Shown: positions 1 through 9,055, counted from the first letter of the stretch. The stretch: 64,000 bases of DNA from Tautonia sociabilis (GCF_003977685.1 NZ_RYZH01000018.1:1-64000); one strand, 5' to 3'. Program-made: numbers and translations. The notes: generated from the sequence alone by a model not told the origin.

Positions 1-2
1 CA

Positions 3-479
3 TCGGGGGGGCCCTTCGGGGTGCTGGCGATTGTCGCTGTGACCCAGTCCACCACGAAGGTGCCTCCCCTTCCATCGAAACTGTCAACCGGGCCCACCCC
101 CATTTCGGCTCTCTTTGCGACAGAGCCCGAGAGCACGCATCCGCTCCAGTCGCTCATCCTGATGAACAGCCGGTTCGCGATCGACCGGGCCAAGGCCCTC
201 GCCGGCCGATTGTTCGCCGAGGAGCCGTCGGACGAGACGGCGAGGATCGATCTCGCCTACCGACTCCTCCTGGCCCGGGAGCCGAACGACCGGGAGCTCG
301 AGCAGGCGATGGCCTTCCTCGACGGCCAGGCGGAGCTGCTGCTCGAGCGGTCCGACGGGGACCCTCCGCTGGCGTCCCCGTCGCCGATCCCGGCGAAAGT
401 CGAACCGGCCGAGGCGGCGGCCTGGGTGGACTTCGCCCTGGCGATGCTCAACCGGAACGAGTTCCTGTACGTTCCCTGA
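3..479 (+). pseudogene. C-terminal part of a DUF1553 (PSD1-type) protein, 5' part missing or degenerate
   Basis: The last ~110 residues match the C-terminal end of planctomycete DUF1553 proteins: a [10 protein letters not shown] segment, then a helix-rich stretch with [16 protein letters not shown], ending in [18 protein letters not shown]. The frame is open to the left edge of the window, so this could be the tail of a longer gene. However, the ~30 residues before residue 35 do not look like the segment that normally precedes the LMNS motif, which suggests a frameshift or a degenerate upstream part. DUF1553 genes usually sit directly upstream of DUF1501 genes, as here. Their function is not established. 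Calling it a pseudogene rather than an edge-truncated gene is an inference. Confidence 0.6.
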
Positions 480-609
480 TGGAATCGACGGTGATGACCT
501 CCTGACCGGAGGCGCGGCGCCGATCCGATCGCGGTTCGAGGCACTCGCCCCAACCTGGAACCGACGTCGACCTCCCCTCATCGCCGAGAACCCCTCGGAG
601 CTCCTCCCG

Positions 610-2076
610 ATGCCCCGACCGAGCCGAACTTGCCCCGGACCCCTCCCCGCGTCGGCGACGATCGACCGGCGGTCGTTCCTCCAGTCGACCGGGGCGAGCT
701 TCGGCCTGCTGGCATTGGCGGACCTCCTGCGGCGCGAGGCCGGGGCGTCGGACGGCGAGCGAGGAGCGATCAACCCGCTGGCGCCCAGGGCGCCTCACTT
801 CGAGGCGAAGGCGAAGCGGTGCATCTTCCTGTTCATGGTCGGCGGGCCGAGCCACCTCGACCTGTTCGACCCGAAGCCGGTGCTGAACCGCCTGCACGGC
901 CAGCCGGTGCCGCCGAGCTTCGGGAAGATCCACAGCCAGTTCCTGGAGTCGGACCCGATCTGTCTGGGATCGACCCGGACGTGGGGGAAGTACGGCGAGA
1001 ACGGCATGGACATGTCGGACCTGGTGCCGCACCTGCACCCGCTGGCCGACGAGATCGCGCTGATCCGGTCGTGCTCGGTGGACAGCGTGGTGCACGCGCC
1101 GGCGCATTACCAGATGAACTGCGGCCGGGTGTTCATGGGGTACCCGAGCCTCGGGAGCTGGGTCGGCTATGGCCTGGGGACCGAGAACGAGAACCTGCCG
1201 GCGTATGTGGTGATGACCCAGCCGGAGGGGACTCCCGAAGGGGGAGCCCCTTGCTGGGGAGCCGGGTTCCTGCCGGCGAGCTACCAGGGGACCCTGTTCC
1301 GTCCCGGCCCGAAGCCGATCATCGACCTGAAGCCCGCCACCGGGGAATTCTCCCGGGAGCAGCAACGGAGGACGCTCGACCTGCTCCAGTCCATGAACCG
1401 GGACGGGCCCGACCCGGGAGAACCCGAGCTGGAAGCCCGGATCGCCTCGTATGAGCTCGCCTTCCGGATGCAGGCCGAGGCTCCGGAGGCGGTGGACCTG
1501 TCGGAGGAGCCGGACGAGACGAGAAGGCTGTACGGCCTGGACGACCCGAGGACGAATGAATTCGGAACGCGCTGCCTGCTGGCCCGGAGGCTGGTGGAGC
1601 GCGGGGTGAGGTTCGTCCAGGTGTACTCGGGAGGAGGGCCGGTGGCGATGCAGTGGGATGCTCACGCCGATGTGAACGAGAATCACGAGAAGATGTGCGG
1701 CCGGACCGACCGGCCCGTGGCCGCCTTGCTGACCGACCTCAAGCGGCGCGGGTTGCTGGAGGAGACGCTGGTGGTCTGGGGAGGAGAGTTCGGCCGCACG
1801 CCGGCCAGCGAAGGGGGGAGCCGGGGCCGGGACCACAACGCGACCGGCTTCTCGATGTGGATGGCCGGCGGCGGAGTGAAGGGAGGGACGATCCTGGGGA
1901 GCACCGACGAGATCGGCCTGAACGCGGTGGAGGAACCGGCGCACATCAACGATCTGCACGCGACGATTCTGCACCTGATGGGGCTGGACCACACCCGCCT
2001 GACCTATCTGCACAGCGGGAGGGATGAGCGGCTGACGGACGTCGGCGGCCGGGTGCTGACGGGCCTGCTGGCCTGA
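610..2076 (+). CDS. DUF1501 domain protein, exported
   Basis: A 488-residue protein of the DUF1501 family, which belongs to the alkaline phosphatase/sulfatase-like fold and is greatly expanded in planctomycetes. The N terminus carries a Tat-like signal ([22 protein letters not shown]), so export is expected. Family hallmarks are the [19 protein letters not shown] segment near residue 75, [10 protein letters not shown] near residue 390, and a C terminus with [17 protein letters not shown]. The start is preceded by GGAG about 9 bases upstream. It follows the DUF1553 tail by 130 bases, the classical DUF1553-DUF1501 pairing. The biochemical role of the pair is unknown. Confidence 0.93.
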   Translation: MPRPSRTCPGPLPASATIDRRSFLQSTGASFGLLALADLLRREAGASDGERGAINPLAPRAPHFEAKAKRCIFLFMVGGPSHLDLFDPKPVLNRLHGQPVPPSFGKIHSQFLESDPICLGSTRTWGKYGENGMDMSDLVPHLHPLADEIALIRSCSVDSVVHAPAHYQMNCGRVFMGYPSLGSWVGYGLGTENENLPAYVVMTQPEGTPEGGAPCWGAGFLPASYQGTLFRPGPKPIIDLKPATGEFSREQQRRTLDLLQSMNRDGPDPGEPELEARIASYELAFRMQAEAPEAVDLSEEPDETRRLYGLDDPRTNEFGTRCLLARRLVERGVRFVQVYSGGGPVAMQWDAHADVNENHEKMCGRTDRPVAALLTDLKRRGLLEETLVVWGGEFGRTPASEGGSRGRDHNATGFSMWMAGGGVKGGTILGSTDEIGLNAVEEPAHINDLHATILHLMGLDHTRLTYLHSGRDERLTDVGGRVLTGLLA

Positions 2077-2274
2077 GCCTCGGCCCGGTCATTGCCGCCT
2101 CGATCCCCGGTGCGTCGGCCATGAGCCCTCGCGGACAACTTGACGACCCCGTCCTGGGGCCGGGAGAATGGGCCGATTCGACCAGGCGCGCCGGCCATCC
2201 CGGCGCGGCGCCAAAAGCGATCGGACCCCAATCGGGAGGCGGGACCGAACCCCCCGCCGGGACTCGGCGTAACC

Positions 2275-2919
2275 ATGGTGAAGGCCACAGGACCTGCGAC
2301 CGCCGACCTCCTCGCCGAGCAATCGGACGAGCAGCTGATGAGTCGGTATCGGGAGCAGGCCCGAACGGAGGACTTCGACGAGTTGGTCCGGCGCTACGAG
2401 CGCGAACTGTACCGGTATCTCGCCCGGTACGTGGGCGATCGAGCCCTGGCCGACGACGTGTTCCAGAATACGTTCCTGCAGCTGCATCTGAAGCGAGGGC
2501 TGTATGAGGACGGGCGCCCGCTGCGCCCGTGGCTCTACGCGATCGCGACCCACCAGGCCGTCGACGCGCTGCGGAAGGCAGGCCGGCACCCGACGGTCAG
2601 CCTGGACCAGCGGATCGAGGGCTCGGACAGCGATCCCGGCGCCCTGGTCGACCTGCTGACGGGGGAGGAGCCCGGACCGCTGGCCGAGATGCAGAGCGAG
2701 GAACGTCGGCAGTGGGTGCGTGGGGCGATCGCCAAGTTGCCCGAAGGGCTGAGGCAGACCTTGATTCTGGCCTACTACCAAGACCTGAAGTACCGAGAAA
2801 TCGCCGAAATCCTCCGGATCCCGGTCGGCACCGTGAAATCCCGCCTGCACGCCGCCGTGGCGAAGCTCGCCGAGCTGGCCCACGCGGCCGGACCCGATGA
2901 CAACGGTTCGGTTCCATGA
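2275..2919 (+). CDS. ECF-type RNA polymerase sigma factor
   Basis: A 214-residue sigma70-family protein. Region 2 spans about residues 25-95 (FDELVRRYERELYRYLARYV, DDVFQNTFLQLHLK, PWLYAIATHQAVDALRK). Region 4 spans about 145-195 and contains the helix-turn-helix YREIAEILRIPVGTVKSRLH. I chose the ATG at 2275 because the open frame upstream of it is low-complexity and unlike sigma factors. The stop overlaps the start of the next gene (ATGA), so the two are translationally coupled. The downstream gene has an anti-sigma-like N terminus, so it probably regulates this factor. Target promoters cannot be told from the sequence. Confidence 0.93.
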   Translation: MVKATGPATADLLAEQSDEQLMSRYREQARTEDFDELVRRYERELYRYLARYVGDRALADDVFQNTFLQLHLKRGLYEDGRPLRPWLYAIATHQAVDALRKAGRHPTVSLDQRIEGSDSDPGALVDLLTGEEPGPLAEMQSEERRQWVRGAIAKLPEGLRQTLILAYYQDLKYREIAEILRIPVGTVKSRLHAAVAKLAELAHAAGPDDNGSVP

Positions 2920-3902
2920 ACGACTCCACGCTCTTCGACGAGGCGTTCGGCCAGCTCGACGCCCAAGAGCGCACCCTCTTGGAGCGAGCTGTCGCCGCCG
3001 ATCCGGCCCTCGCCTTCCGTCGCGACCGCCTGCATCGCGCCCTCGACCTGTTGCTCGACGACGGCGACGACGACCTCGAACCCCCCCCCCGCCTGGCCGA
3101 GCGGACCCTGCACCGCATCGCCCGACACGCCGACGAGCCCCGTACCCTGGAATTCGCTCCGAATCGCCCCCGGTTCCGCTGGGCGGACGTCGGCGTGGCG
3201 GCGGCGGTCATGCTCATCGGCCTGATGTCGCTGGTCCCGGCCGTCCGGGAGCAGCATCGCCGGGCCGACCAGCTCCTCTGCACCGACAACCTCCGGCAGG
3301 TCGGCCTGGCGCTGAATCAGTACGCCACGACGCACGAGAACTACCCGTTCGTCGATCCGTCGTGCCCGGCGGCTTACGTGGGGGCCGCCTTCGTCCAGCT
3401 CCGGGACGCCGGCCTGCTGCCGGATCCGGCGGTGCTCGACTGCCCCTGCGGCGGCATCACGGAGGATTCGCGGTCACTGCCCGCGTTTGACGTGATCCTG
3501 GACCGGGAGCGCCGGTCTCCCGGCACGTGCCGGGGAGACATCCACGTCGACTACGCCTATCATCTGGGGGTTCGGGGCGGCGACGGTCATCCTGTCCCGA
3601 TGACGATCCGAGTTTCGAACCATGTGCCGCTGGTCGCCGACCAGCCCCCCTTCCGGCTGGACGACTCGGCCTCCTCCTCCCGGGCGCCGGTCGGGGGCGT
3701 GATCCTGGCCGGCAATAGCCCCAACCACGGCGGGGCAGGTCAGAACGTGCTGTTCACCGACGGCAGCGTCTCCTGGAAGCGCACCCGGTGGATCGACGCC
3801 AAGGACACCGACCTCTACCTGAACGAGCTGAAGGACATCGGCCCCGGTGTCCATCAGGATGACGCGGTGCTCAGCCCGTGCATCATGCGGTTCCAGCCCT
3901 GA
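2916..3902 (+). CDS. Membrane protein with anti-sigma-like N terminus and DUF1559-like exported part
   Basis: A 328-residue protein coupled to the sigma factor by a 4-base overlap. Residues 1-85 are acidic and helical (EAFGQLDAQERTLLERAV, then LERAL/ERTLHRIARH), like the cytoplasmic part of small anti-sigma factors but with no visible zinc ligands. One membrane helix follows at about 90-112. The rest is DUF1559-like: the CTDNLRQVGLALNQYATTHENYP segment matches the usual NNLKQIGLALHNY region, and SPNHGGAGQNVLFTDGSVSW near the C terminus matches the His...Asp-Gly-Ser motif of that family. Standard DUF1559 proteins begin with a type IV prepilin leader (FTLIELLVVIAII); here it is replaced by the anti-sigma-like part. 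It probably senses an envelope signal and holds the sigma factor, which is an inference. Confidence 0.82.
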   Translation: MNDSTLFDEAFGQLDAQERTLLERAVAADPALAFRRDRLHRALDLLLDDGDDDLEPPPRLAERTLHRIARHADEPRTLEFAPNRPRFRWADVGVAAAVMLIGLMSLVPAVREQHRRADQLLCTDNLRQVGLALNQYATTHENYPFVDPSCPAAYVGAAFVQLRDAGLLPDPAVLDCPCGGITEDSRSLPAFDVILDRERRSPGTCRGDIHVDYAYHLGVRGGDGHPVPMTIRVSNHVPLVADQPPFRLDDSASSSRAPVGGVILAGNSPNHGGAGQNVLFTDGSVSWKRTRWIDAKDTDLYLNELKDIGPGVHQDDAVLSPCIMRFQP

Positions 3903-3927
3903 CCGCACCGCACCGCACCGCACCGCG
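3902..3927 (+). repeat. ACCGC pentanucleotide tandem repeat
   Basis: About five consecutive CCGCA/ACCGC units follow directly after the stop codon of the sigma-linked membrane protein. It is a simple-sequence tract outside coding sequence and could vary in copy number between strains. Confidence 0.7.
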
Positions 3928-3956
3928 ATGGTCGAGCATTGATGCTCACAAACAAG

Positions 3957-4000
3957 GAGCCGGCCTCGGGGATCGCCTCCGAGGCCGGCCCCTCGTTTCT
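3957..4000. terminator. Bidirectional rho-independent-like terminator
   Basis: A perfect 11-base stem (GCCGGCCTCGG at 3959-3969 pairing with CCGAGGCCGGC at 3979-3989) with a 9-base loop, followed on the plus strand by CCTCGTTTCTTCC. It sits between the convergent 3' ends of the sigma operon and the Nudix gene and probably serves both. Confidence 0.7.
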
Positions 4001-4088
4001 TCCCACCGGCCGACCGCCCGGGACGGAGCGGGCCTGGAGGCCGACGGGCCCGGATTCGGTGCCTTCGAGTCCGGTCGGCGGGACGGGA

Positions 4089-4652
4089 TCACGCTCCCGA
4101 TTCTCGACGCATCCGGTCCCAGTAGAGGATGGCGAGCATGGACTTGGCGTCCTCGATGCGGCCGTCGAGCGCCATGGCGACGGCCTGCTCCCAGGGGACC
4201 TCGACGGGCTCGATCTGCTCGTCGAGCTCCCGAGCGTGGGGCCCGGGGCGGAGGTCGTCGCAGCGGAAGAGGTACATCCGTTCGGTGAAGAGGCCGGGGG
4301 AGACCCACCACTCGGTGAGCAGGGAGAGCCGGCCGGCGATGTAGCCGGTTTCCTCTCGGAGTTCTCGGAGGGCGCACGCGTCGGGGGGCTCGCCGGGGTC
4401 AATCGTGCCGGCGGGGACCTCGAGCAGGGTCTTGTTGATCGCGTAGCGGCGGTTGCGGATCAGGCAGACTCGGGCGCCGCCGTCGAGCAGAGGGAGCAGG
4501 GCGACCGCCCCGCGGTGGAGGACGACCTCACGCTCGGCCGTCGTGCCGTCAGAGAGCGTGACGGGTCGTAGGGCCAGGTCGATCTTCTTCCCCCGGTAGA
4601 GGATGCGGTCATCCTGGCCGGGAGCGTGATGGGACTGCGCAGGACGGCTCAT
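4089..4652 (-). CDS. Nudix hydrolase (ADP-ribose pyrophosphatase-like)
   Basis: A 187-residue Nudix protein. The full Nudix box is present at about residues 89-111: GTIDPGEPPDACALREL followed by REETGY, fitting G-x5-E-x7-RE-x2-EE-x-G. The surrounding sequence (EVPAGTIDPGE, TEWWVSPGLFTERMYLF) resembles ADP-ribose/NDP-sugar pyrophosphatases, which cleave a nucleoside diphosphate linked to a sugar in the cytoplasm. The ATG at 4652 overlaps the stop of the upstream aminotransferase gene by 4 bases, which fixes the start and shows they form one operon. The exact substrate is not evident. Confidence 0.92.
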   Translation of the reverse strand: MSRPAQSHHAPGQDDRILYRGKKIDLALRPVTLSDGTTAEREVVLHRGAVALLPLLDGGARVCLIRNRRYAINKTLLEVPAGTIDPGEPPDACALRELREETGYIAGRLSLLTEWWVSPGLFTERMYLFRCDDLRPGPHARELDEQIEPVEVPWEQAVAMALDGRIEDAKSMLAILYWDRMRRESGA

Positions 4653-5827
4653 CGGTTCGGGCCTCGGTCGCGGAAGGAGAGCCAGCCGAGTTCGATGCGG
4701 TCGAGCGCCTCGGTCAGCGTGGCCTCGTCGACCGCGAAGCAGATGCGGGCGTGTCCCTCTCCCCCCGAGCCGAAGGCCGATCCCGGCGCGACGCCGACGC
4801 GGTGATCCCGGACGAGCGATTCGCACAGCGCGACCGAGTCGGCCAGGCCGTCGAACCGGGGGAAGACGTAAAAGGCGCCCTCGGGGACGGGCACATGGAC
4901 GCCTTCGATCCGGCGGAGGCGATCGACGGCCAGGTCGCGCTGGCGGGCGTATCGGGCCAGTGCGTCGGCGATGAAGGGCTCGCCGTCCCGGAGGGCCGCT
5001 CGGGCCGCCTCCTGGGCGACGCCGAAGGCGTGGCTGACGGCGAACTCCTGGAGGACGGCCATCGACTGGGCCACCTCCGGCGGGGCGATCGCGTAGCCGA
5101 CGCGCCAGCCGGTCATGCGGTACGCCTTGCTGAAGCTCTGCGCGACGATCGTCCGAGATCGGGCCTCCGGGATCGCCAGCGGGCTGGGGGCGATCGGCGG
5201 AGCTCGGTCGAAGACGATCCGCTCGTAGACTCCGTCGGCCAGCAGCCAGAGGTCGTGCCGCTCGCAGAAGGCGAGGAGCCGTCGCCAGTCGTCGGGGGAG
5301 GCGGTCCAGCCGGTGGGGTTGCCGGGGCTGGCGACGGCGAGCAGCCGGGTGTTGGGCCGGACGGCGGATGCGAGGAGGTCGAAGTCGAGGATGAAGCGGT
5401 CGCCGTCGAGAGAGAGCGGCACCTCGATCGCCTCGGCCCCGGCCACCCGAATGGCGCCGACGAAGTTCGGCCAGAGGGGGGAGACGACGAGGGCGGAATC
5501 CCCGGGGCCAACGGTGGCCTCGATCGCCAGGTGGATGGCCATCATGCCGCTGGCGGTGACGACGACCTCGGTGGAGTCGATGGTCCGGTCGTGCAGAAGG
5601 CCGACCTGTCGGGCGATCTCGAGCCGGAGCTCAGGGTAGCCGGGATTGGGCGTGTAGTAGGTGCGGTCGGCGTCGAGGGCGGCCTTGGCGGCGTTCTTGA
5701 TGAAGTCGGGGGTGGGGAGGGTGTCCTCGCCGTAGAACAGACGGAGCGTGCCGGGATGCTGATCGGCCAGCGCGGCGATGGCCCGGATGCGAGAGGGAGC
5801 GATCGAGGCGGCGGGGGCGAGTCTCAC
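4649..5827 (-). CDS. PLP-dependent class I/II aminotransferase
   Basis: A 392-residue fold-type I aminotransferase. The expected Schiff-base lysine is K234 in SFSKAYRMTGWRVGY; other family marks are YTPNPGYPELR near residue 58, ASPGNPTGW near 166 and the C-terminal GHARICFAVDE with the substrate-carboxylate arginine. It resembles aspartate/aromatic aminotransferases of the AAT-I family; substrate preference cannot be read from the sequence. It is the first gene of a two-gene operon with the Nudix gene. Confidence 0.92.
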   Translation of the reverse strand: MRLAPAASIAPSRIRAIAALADQHPGTLRLFYGEDTLPTPDFIKNAAKAALDADRTYYTPNPGYPELRLEIARQVGLLHDRTIDSTEVVVTASGMMAIHLAIEATVGPGDSALVVSPLWPNFVGAIRVAGAEAIEVPLSLDGDRFILDFDLLASAVRPNTRLLAVASPGNPTGWTASPDDWRRLLAFCERHDLWLLADGVYERIVFDRAPPIAPSPLAIPEARSRTIVAQSFSKAYRMTGWRVGYAIAPPEVAQSMAVLQEFAVSHAFGVAQEAARAALRDGEPFIADALARYARQRDLAVDRLRRIEGVHVPVPEGAFYVFPRFDGLADSVALCESLVRDHRVGVAPGSAFGSGGEGHARICFAVDEATLTEALDRIELGWLSFRDRGPNR

Positions 5828-6133
5828 GGTGGGGCCTCGAGCAGCGGGGGGACGTTGAGATCAGTGGCCTGGACCCGGACTCGGCGCCGACGCTCCCGAT
5901 CGGGTCGAGGAGGTCGCCCGACGGTGGCAGCGGCCCGCGAAGCCGGCCCCGATGGCCGATGAGAGCGGGACCGCGAGGCCATCGACGATGCGCTGCCTCG
6001 CCGCGGAAGCGGTCTGCGGCATGACGGCTCCTCCCAGATGCCTTCCCTGGAAGCCGAGAACCGGGTGGGTGGGCGCTCGGTCCACCCGGGACCAGGACTC
6101 GATCACCGAGAAAGCGGGCGGCGCCGGCGAGTC
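5828..6133. other. Intergenic stretch without recognised gene
   Basis: Upstream region of the aminotransferase operon. Open frames here have the arginine/proline-rich composition of non-coding GC-rich DNA. I saw no convincing promoter or repeat. Confidence 0.5.
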
Positions 6134-6310
6134 CTAGGGAGCCGGCGCGGTGAACACGTCGAAGAGGGTGTCGGCCACCGCCGTGGCCAGGAGCAGGTTT
6201 CCCATCGGCCGCTCGATCCAGGGCACAAGAGGCGGCACGAACGCCACGGTGCCGGCCATGACCAGGATCCACGCCATCGAGGCCGAGACGGTGACGCGGA
6301 ACGATCGCAA
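6134..6310 (-). CDS. Small hydrophobic protein, 58 residues
   Basis: A short frame starting at TTG (6310) with a strong ribosome binding site (GGAGG) 7 bases upstream. The product begins with a short basic part (MRSFRV), then a hydrophobic helix around MAWILVMAGTVAFVPPLV, a polar turn with WIERPMGN and a second hydrophobic stretch LLLATAVADTLFDVF. It looks like a small inner-membrane protein. Codon third positions are G/C rich as in real genes here. It lies just 30 bases downstream of the UspA gene on the same strand, so co-transcription is likely. No family recognised. Confidence 0.5.
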   Translation of the reverse strand: MRSFRVTVSASMAWILVMAGTVAFVPPLVPWIERPMGNLLLATAVADTLFDVFTAPAP

Positions 6311-6340
6311 GGGGAACCTCCGGCGGTCGACCGCCCGTCA

Positions 6341-6796
6341 TTAAGGTTTCTTGTCCCGAATCGTCAGAACGGGGCAGGGGGCCTCCCGGACGATGCGCTC
6401 GGCGACCGAGCCGAGCAGCACGTGGGCCAGCCCAGTTCGGCCGTGGGTGGAGACGACGATCAGGTCGATGCCATGCTCGGTGGCGTAATCGTGGATCTCA
6501 TCGACGGCGTCTCCCCACCGGATCTCGGAAACGACGGCGCGGGGCTTGGGCCAGTCGGCGGCGCAAATGGTGGCGAGGGTCTGACGAGCCTGGTCCTCGA
6601 TCTCCTTGTAGTACTCGGGAGGCATGCTGGCAACGAGCATGGGGTCGGGCCCGGCGGGGACGACGACCTCGGAGAGCACATGCAGCAGGTGCAGCTCGGC
6701 CCCAAGGCGATCGGCCAGCTCGCAGGCGAAGCGGACGGCGGCCTCGGAGTGCTTGCTGAAGTCGGTCGGGGCGAGGATGCGGTCGATCTGGATCAT
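6341..6796 (-). CDS. Universal stress protein, UspA family
   Basis: A 151-residue single-domain Usp protein. It starts MIQIDRILAPTDFSKHSE, typical of the family, and ends with the nucleotide-binding loop STHGRTGLAHVLLGS followed by VAERIVREAPCPVL. The loop corresponds to the ATP-binding G-x2-G-x9-G(S/T) motif, with the first glycine replaced by serine, as in many active members. Usp proteins are cytoplasmic stress and survival factors. The start at 6796 is chosen because the family begins at this methionine; the upstream extension is arginine-rich and unlike Usp. Confidence 0.93.
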   Translation of the reverse strand: MIQIDRILAPTDFSKHSEAAVRFACELADRLGAELHLLHVLSEVVVPAGPDPMLVASMPPEYYKEIEDQARQTLATICAADWPKPRAVVSEIRWGDAVDEIHDYATEHGIDLIVVSTHGRTGLAHVLLGSVAERIVREAPCPVLTIRDKKP

Positions 6797-6958
6797 GGAC
6801 CACCGGCGAGGGGAGATGGGCCGAGCGCCCCTTCGACGAGCATGCCCAAGGCATCGGGCGCCGGCATCCACGATGCGGGGGGATGACCCGGGCGGTCAAG
6901 AGTGCCGTATGATGGAACCGGGGAATTCCTTCGGATCGAACCGGGCGAGAGGTGGACG

Positions 6959-7081
6959 ATGATCTGGGAACGACTCCTGATCGGCCTGGGGGCGCTGCTG
7001 ATCGTCGCCGTCCCCGTCCTGCTCGCCGCGGTCGCCTTCTGGATGAGGAGGACGCGGACAAGACAGCAGCGGCGAGACTGA
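6959..7081 (+). CDS. Single-pass small membrane protein, 40 residues
   Basis: An ATG frame preceded by GAGAGGTGG. The 40-residue product has a short N terminus (MIWERLL), a single clean transmembrane helix (IGLGALLIVAVPVLLAAVAFW) and a strongly basic tail (MRRTRTRQQRRD), giving N-out/C-in topology by the positive-inside rule. It is divergent from the UspA gene. A TATGAT hexamer lies about 45 bases upstream (6908-6913) but has no good -35. No family recognised; the topology and binding site make it likely to be real. Confidence 0.55.
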   Translation: MIWERLLIGLGALLIVAVPVLLAAVAFWMRRTRTRQQRRD

Positions 7082-7176
7082 GGAAGGCGGGGAACCCGGG
7101 GGTGACCTCCCTCCCCGATCGGACGGCCGAGGAGGCCCGCCCTCGGAGGGCGGCCCTCCGGCGCCGGGCCGATCAC

Positions 7177-8046
7177 TCACGACGCCGCTTCGCCTCGGAC
7201 GAGCGCGTGGAAGCGGTGGTGAAGATCCTTCGTGATCGGGCCGGGCCGGCCGTCGCCGATGAGGCGGGCGTCGCACTCGATGACGGGGATGACCTCGGCG
7301 GCGGTGCCGGTGAGGAAGCACTCATCGGCGGTGTAGACGTCGTGCCGGTCCATCGTGCGCTCGATGACCGTCAGGCCGATCGAGCGGGCCAGGTCGATGA
7401 CGGCCTCTCGGGTGATTCCTTCCAGGATGCCGGAATCGACCGACGGCGTGTGGATCACGCCGTCTTCGACGACGAAGATATTGTCCCCGGTGCACTCGGC
7501 GATGTGACCGGTGTGGTTGAGCATCAGCGCTTCGAGGCAGCCGGCGTTGGTCCCCTCGATCTTGGCGAGAATGTTATTGAGATAGTTGAGCGATTTGATG
7601 CGGGGGTTCAGCGCGGCGGGGTGGTTGCGAATGGTGCCGGCGGTAACGATCTTCAAGCCGTGATCGTAGAGTTCGGCGGGATAGAGGGAGATGGAGTCGG
7701 TGATGATGATGACCTGGGGGTCGGTCGTCTTGCGGGGGTCGAGGCCGAGGCTGCCGGCGCCTCGGGTGACGACGAGGCGGATGTAGGCGTCGGTCAGGTC
7801 GTTGACCTTCAGGGTGTCGAGCACGGCCTCGGCCAGCTCGTCTCGGGCCATCGGGATTTCCAGGTGGATGGCCCGGGCCGAGGCGTAGAGGCGCTGGATG
7901 TGTTCCTCCAGCTTGAAGACCTTGCCGCCGTAGGAACGGAGTCCCTCGAAGACGCCGTCGCCGTAGAGCAGGCCGTGGTCGTAGACGCTGACCTTGGCCT
8001 CGGCCTTGTCGAAGAGCTTGCCGTTGATGTAGACCTTCAGGCTCAT
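7177..8046 (-). CDS. ilvE: Branched-chain amino acid aminotransferase (class IV)
   Basis: A 289-residue fold-type IV PLP enzyme. It begins with [31 protein letters not shown], the canonical start of bacterial IlvE-type enzymes, and the PLP lysine is K151 in [14 protein letters not shown]. The C-terminal [10 protein letters not shown] segment is the usual phosphate/substrate region. It transfers amino groups between glutamate and branched-chain 2-oxo acids in the cytoplasm, the last step of Val/Leu/Ile synthesis. The D-amino-acid transaminase subgroup is closely related, but sequence features favour IlvE. Good binding site (GAGGAG) before the ATG. Confidence 0.9.
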   Translation of the reverse strand: MSLKVYINGKLFDKAEAKVSVYDHGLLYGDGVFEGLRSYGGKVFKLEEHIQRLYASARAIHLEIPMARDELAEAVLDTLKVNDLTDAYIRLVVTRGAGSLGLDPRKTTDPQVIIITDSISLYPAELYDHGLKIVTAGTIRNHPAALNPRIKSLNYLNNILAKIEGTNAGCLEALMLNHTGHIAECTGDNIFVVEDGVIHTPSVDSGILEGITREAVIDLARSIGLTVIERTMDRHDVYTADECFLTGTAAEVIPVIECDARLIGDGRPGPITKDLHHRFHALVRGEAAS

Positions 8047-8344
8047 GGCGGGGGCTCCTCGGCGCTCGGCCGGCCGATCGGGGCGCGTGGGGTATGGATC
8101 CAGCCAGACCCAGCGGGGCCATGCCCGGTTCGCCCCGGGTCGGAGGTCGGGGCTGGGCCGATCGCGATCGAATACCGGATTCCTGTCTCTGGTTCCAGGT
8201 TCCGGATTCCGGAGGCCGGACGCCAGGGCCCAGGTCCGGGACGGCGGATTCCGGATCCGACGGGGATCGGGAACCCGCTTCCGGGAAGGGCCGGAGGCGG
8301 GGGCGTCGGGGTGGCCGGGGAGTCGGGGGAGGGTGCGGCGTCGG
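8047..8344. other. Intergenic stretch with short degenerate repeats
   Basis: No gene recognised between ilvE and the ABC ATPase gene. The motif CCGGATTCC occurs at 8175-8183 and 8202-8210, with a close copy GCGGATTCC at 8244-8252, embedded in CCGGA/TTCC-rich sequence that can fold into several alternative hairpins. Confidence 0.5.
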
Positions 8345-9055
8345 TCAGGCGAAGACGGGCGACCACTCCTCGAGCCGGCCCTCGGCGAGCCGGACGACCC
8401 GGTCGGCCTTGGCGGCGATGGCCAGGTCGTGGGTGACGAGGATCATAGTGAGTCGCCGTTCTCGGTTCAAGTCCCGGAGCAAGTCGAGGACCTCCCGGCC
8501 GGTGTTGGCGTCGAGGTTGCCGGTCGGCTCGTCGGCCAGCACGACCGAGGGACCGGCCGCCAGGGCTCGGGCGATGGCGACCCGCTGCATCTCCCCTCCG
8601 GAGAGCTCCCCCGGAGTGTGGGTCCGCCGGTGGGAGAGGCCGACGCGGTCAAGCAGGGACTCGGCCTCCCGTCGGATCGATCGGCGTTGGGAGAGGTAGG
8701 AGAGCGGGCCGAGGCGGATCGCCAGCGGTAGCAGAACGTTCTCCAGCGCCGAGAGTTCGGGCAAGAGGTGGTAGAACTGGAAGATGAGGCCGAAGGTTCC
8801 GTTGCGGAGGGCGTCTCGCTTGCGGCCGGTCAGGTCGTCGATGCGGCGGCCGTCGAGGAAGATGCGGCCGGAGTCGGCGGCGTCGAGCAGGCCGATCAGG
8901 TGGAGCAGCGTGCTCTTGCCCGAGCCGCTGGCACCGACGATGGCGAGCAGCTCCCCGCGATCGACCTCCAGATCGACCCCGTCGAGCACGGGGACGGGGT
9001 CTCGTCCCTTGCGGTAGGACTTGGACAGGCCGACGGTCGAGAGGTGGGGGTCCAT
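8345..9055 (-). CDS. lolD: ABC transporter ATP-binding protein, LolD-type
   Basis: A 236-residue ATPase of the LolD/MacB subfamily. Walker A is GASGSGKST near residue 40, the signature is [15 protein letters not shown], Walker B is [12 protein letters not shown], and the H-loop is VTHD. It would power the permease encoded upstream on the same strand (gap 166 bases), probably releasing lipoproteins from the inner membrane for transfer to the outer membrane. The start is the ATG at 9055; an upstream extension is proline/arginine-rich. Confidence 0.88.
   Translation of the reverse strand: MDPHLSTVGLSKSYRKGRDPVPVLDGVDLEVDRGELLAIVGASGSGKSTLLHLIGLLDAADSGRIFLDGRRIDDLTGRKRDALRNGTFGLIFQFYHLLPELSALENVLLPLAIRLGPLSYLSQRRSIRREAESLLDRVGLSHRRTHTPGELSGGEMQRVAIARALAAGPSVVLADEPTGNLDANTGREVLDLLRDLNRERRLTMILVTHDLAIAAKADRVVRLAEGRLEEWSPVFA

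Noticed and set aside
5631..6341. Long minus-strand frame overlapping the aminotransferase
   Set aside because: Arginine/proline-rich composition, no family match, and most of it is antisense or out of frame to a clear aminotransferase; a short hydrophobic frame in the same area fits better.
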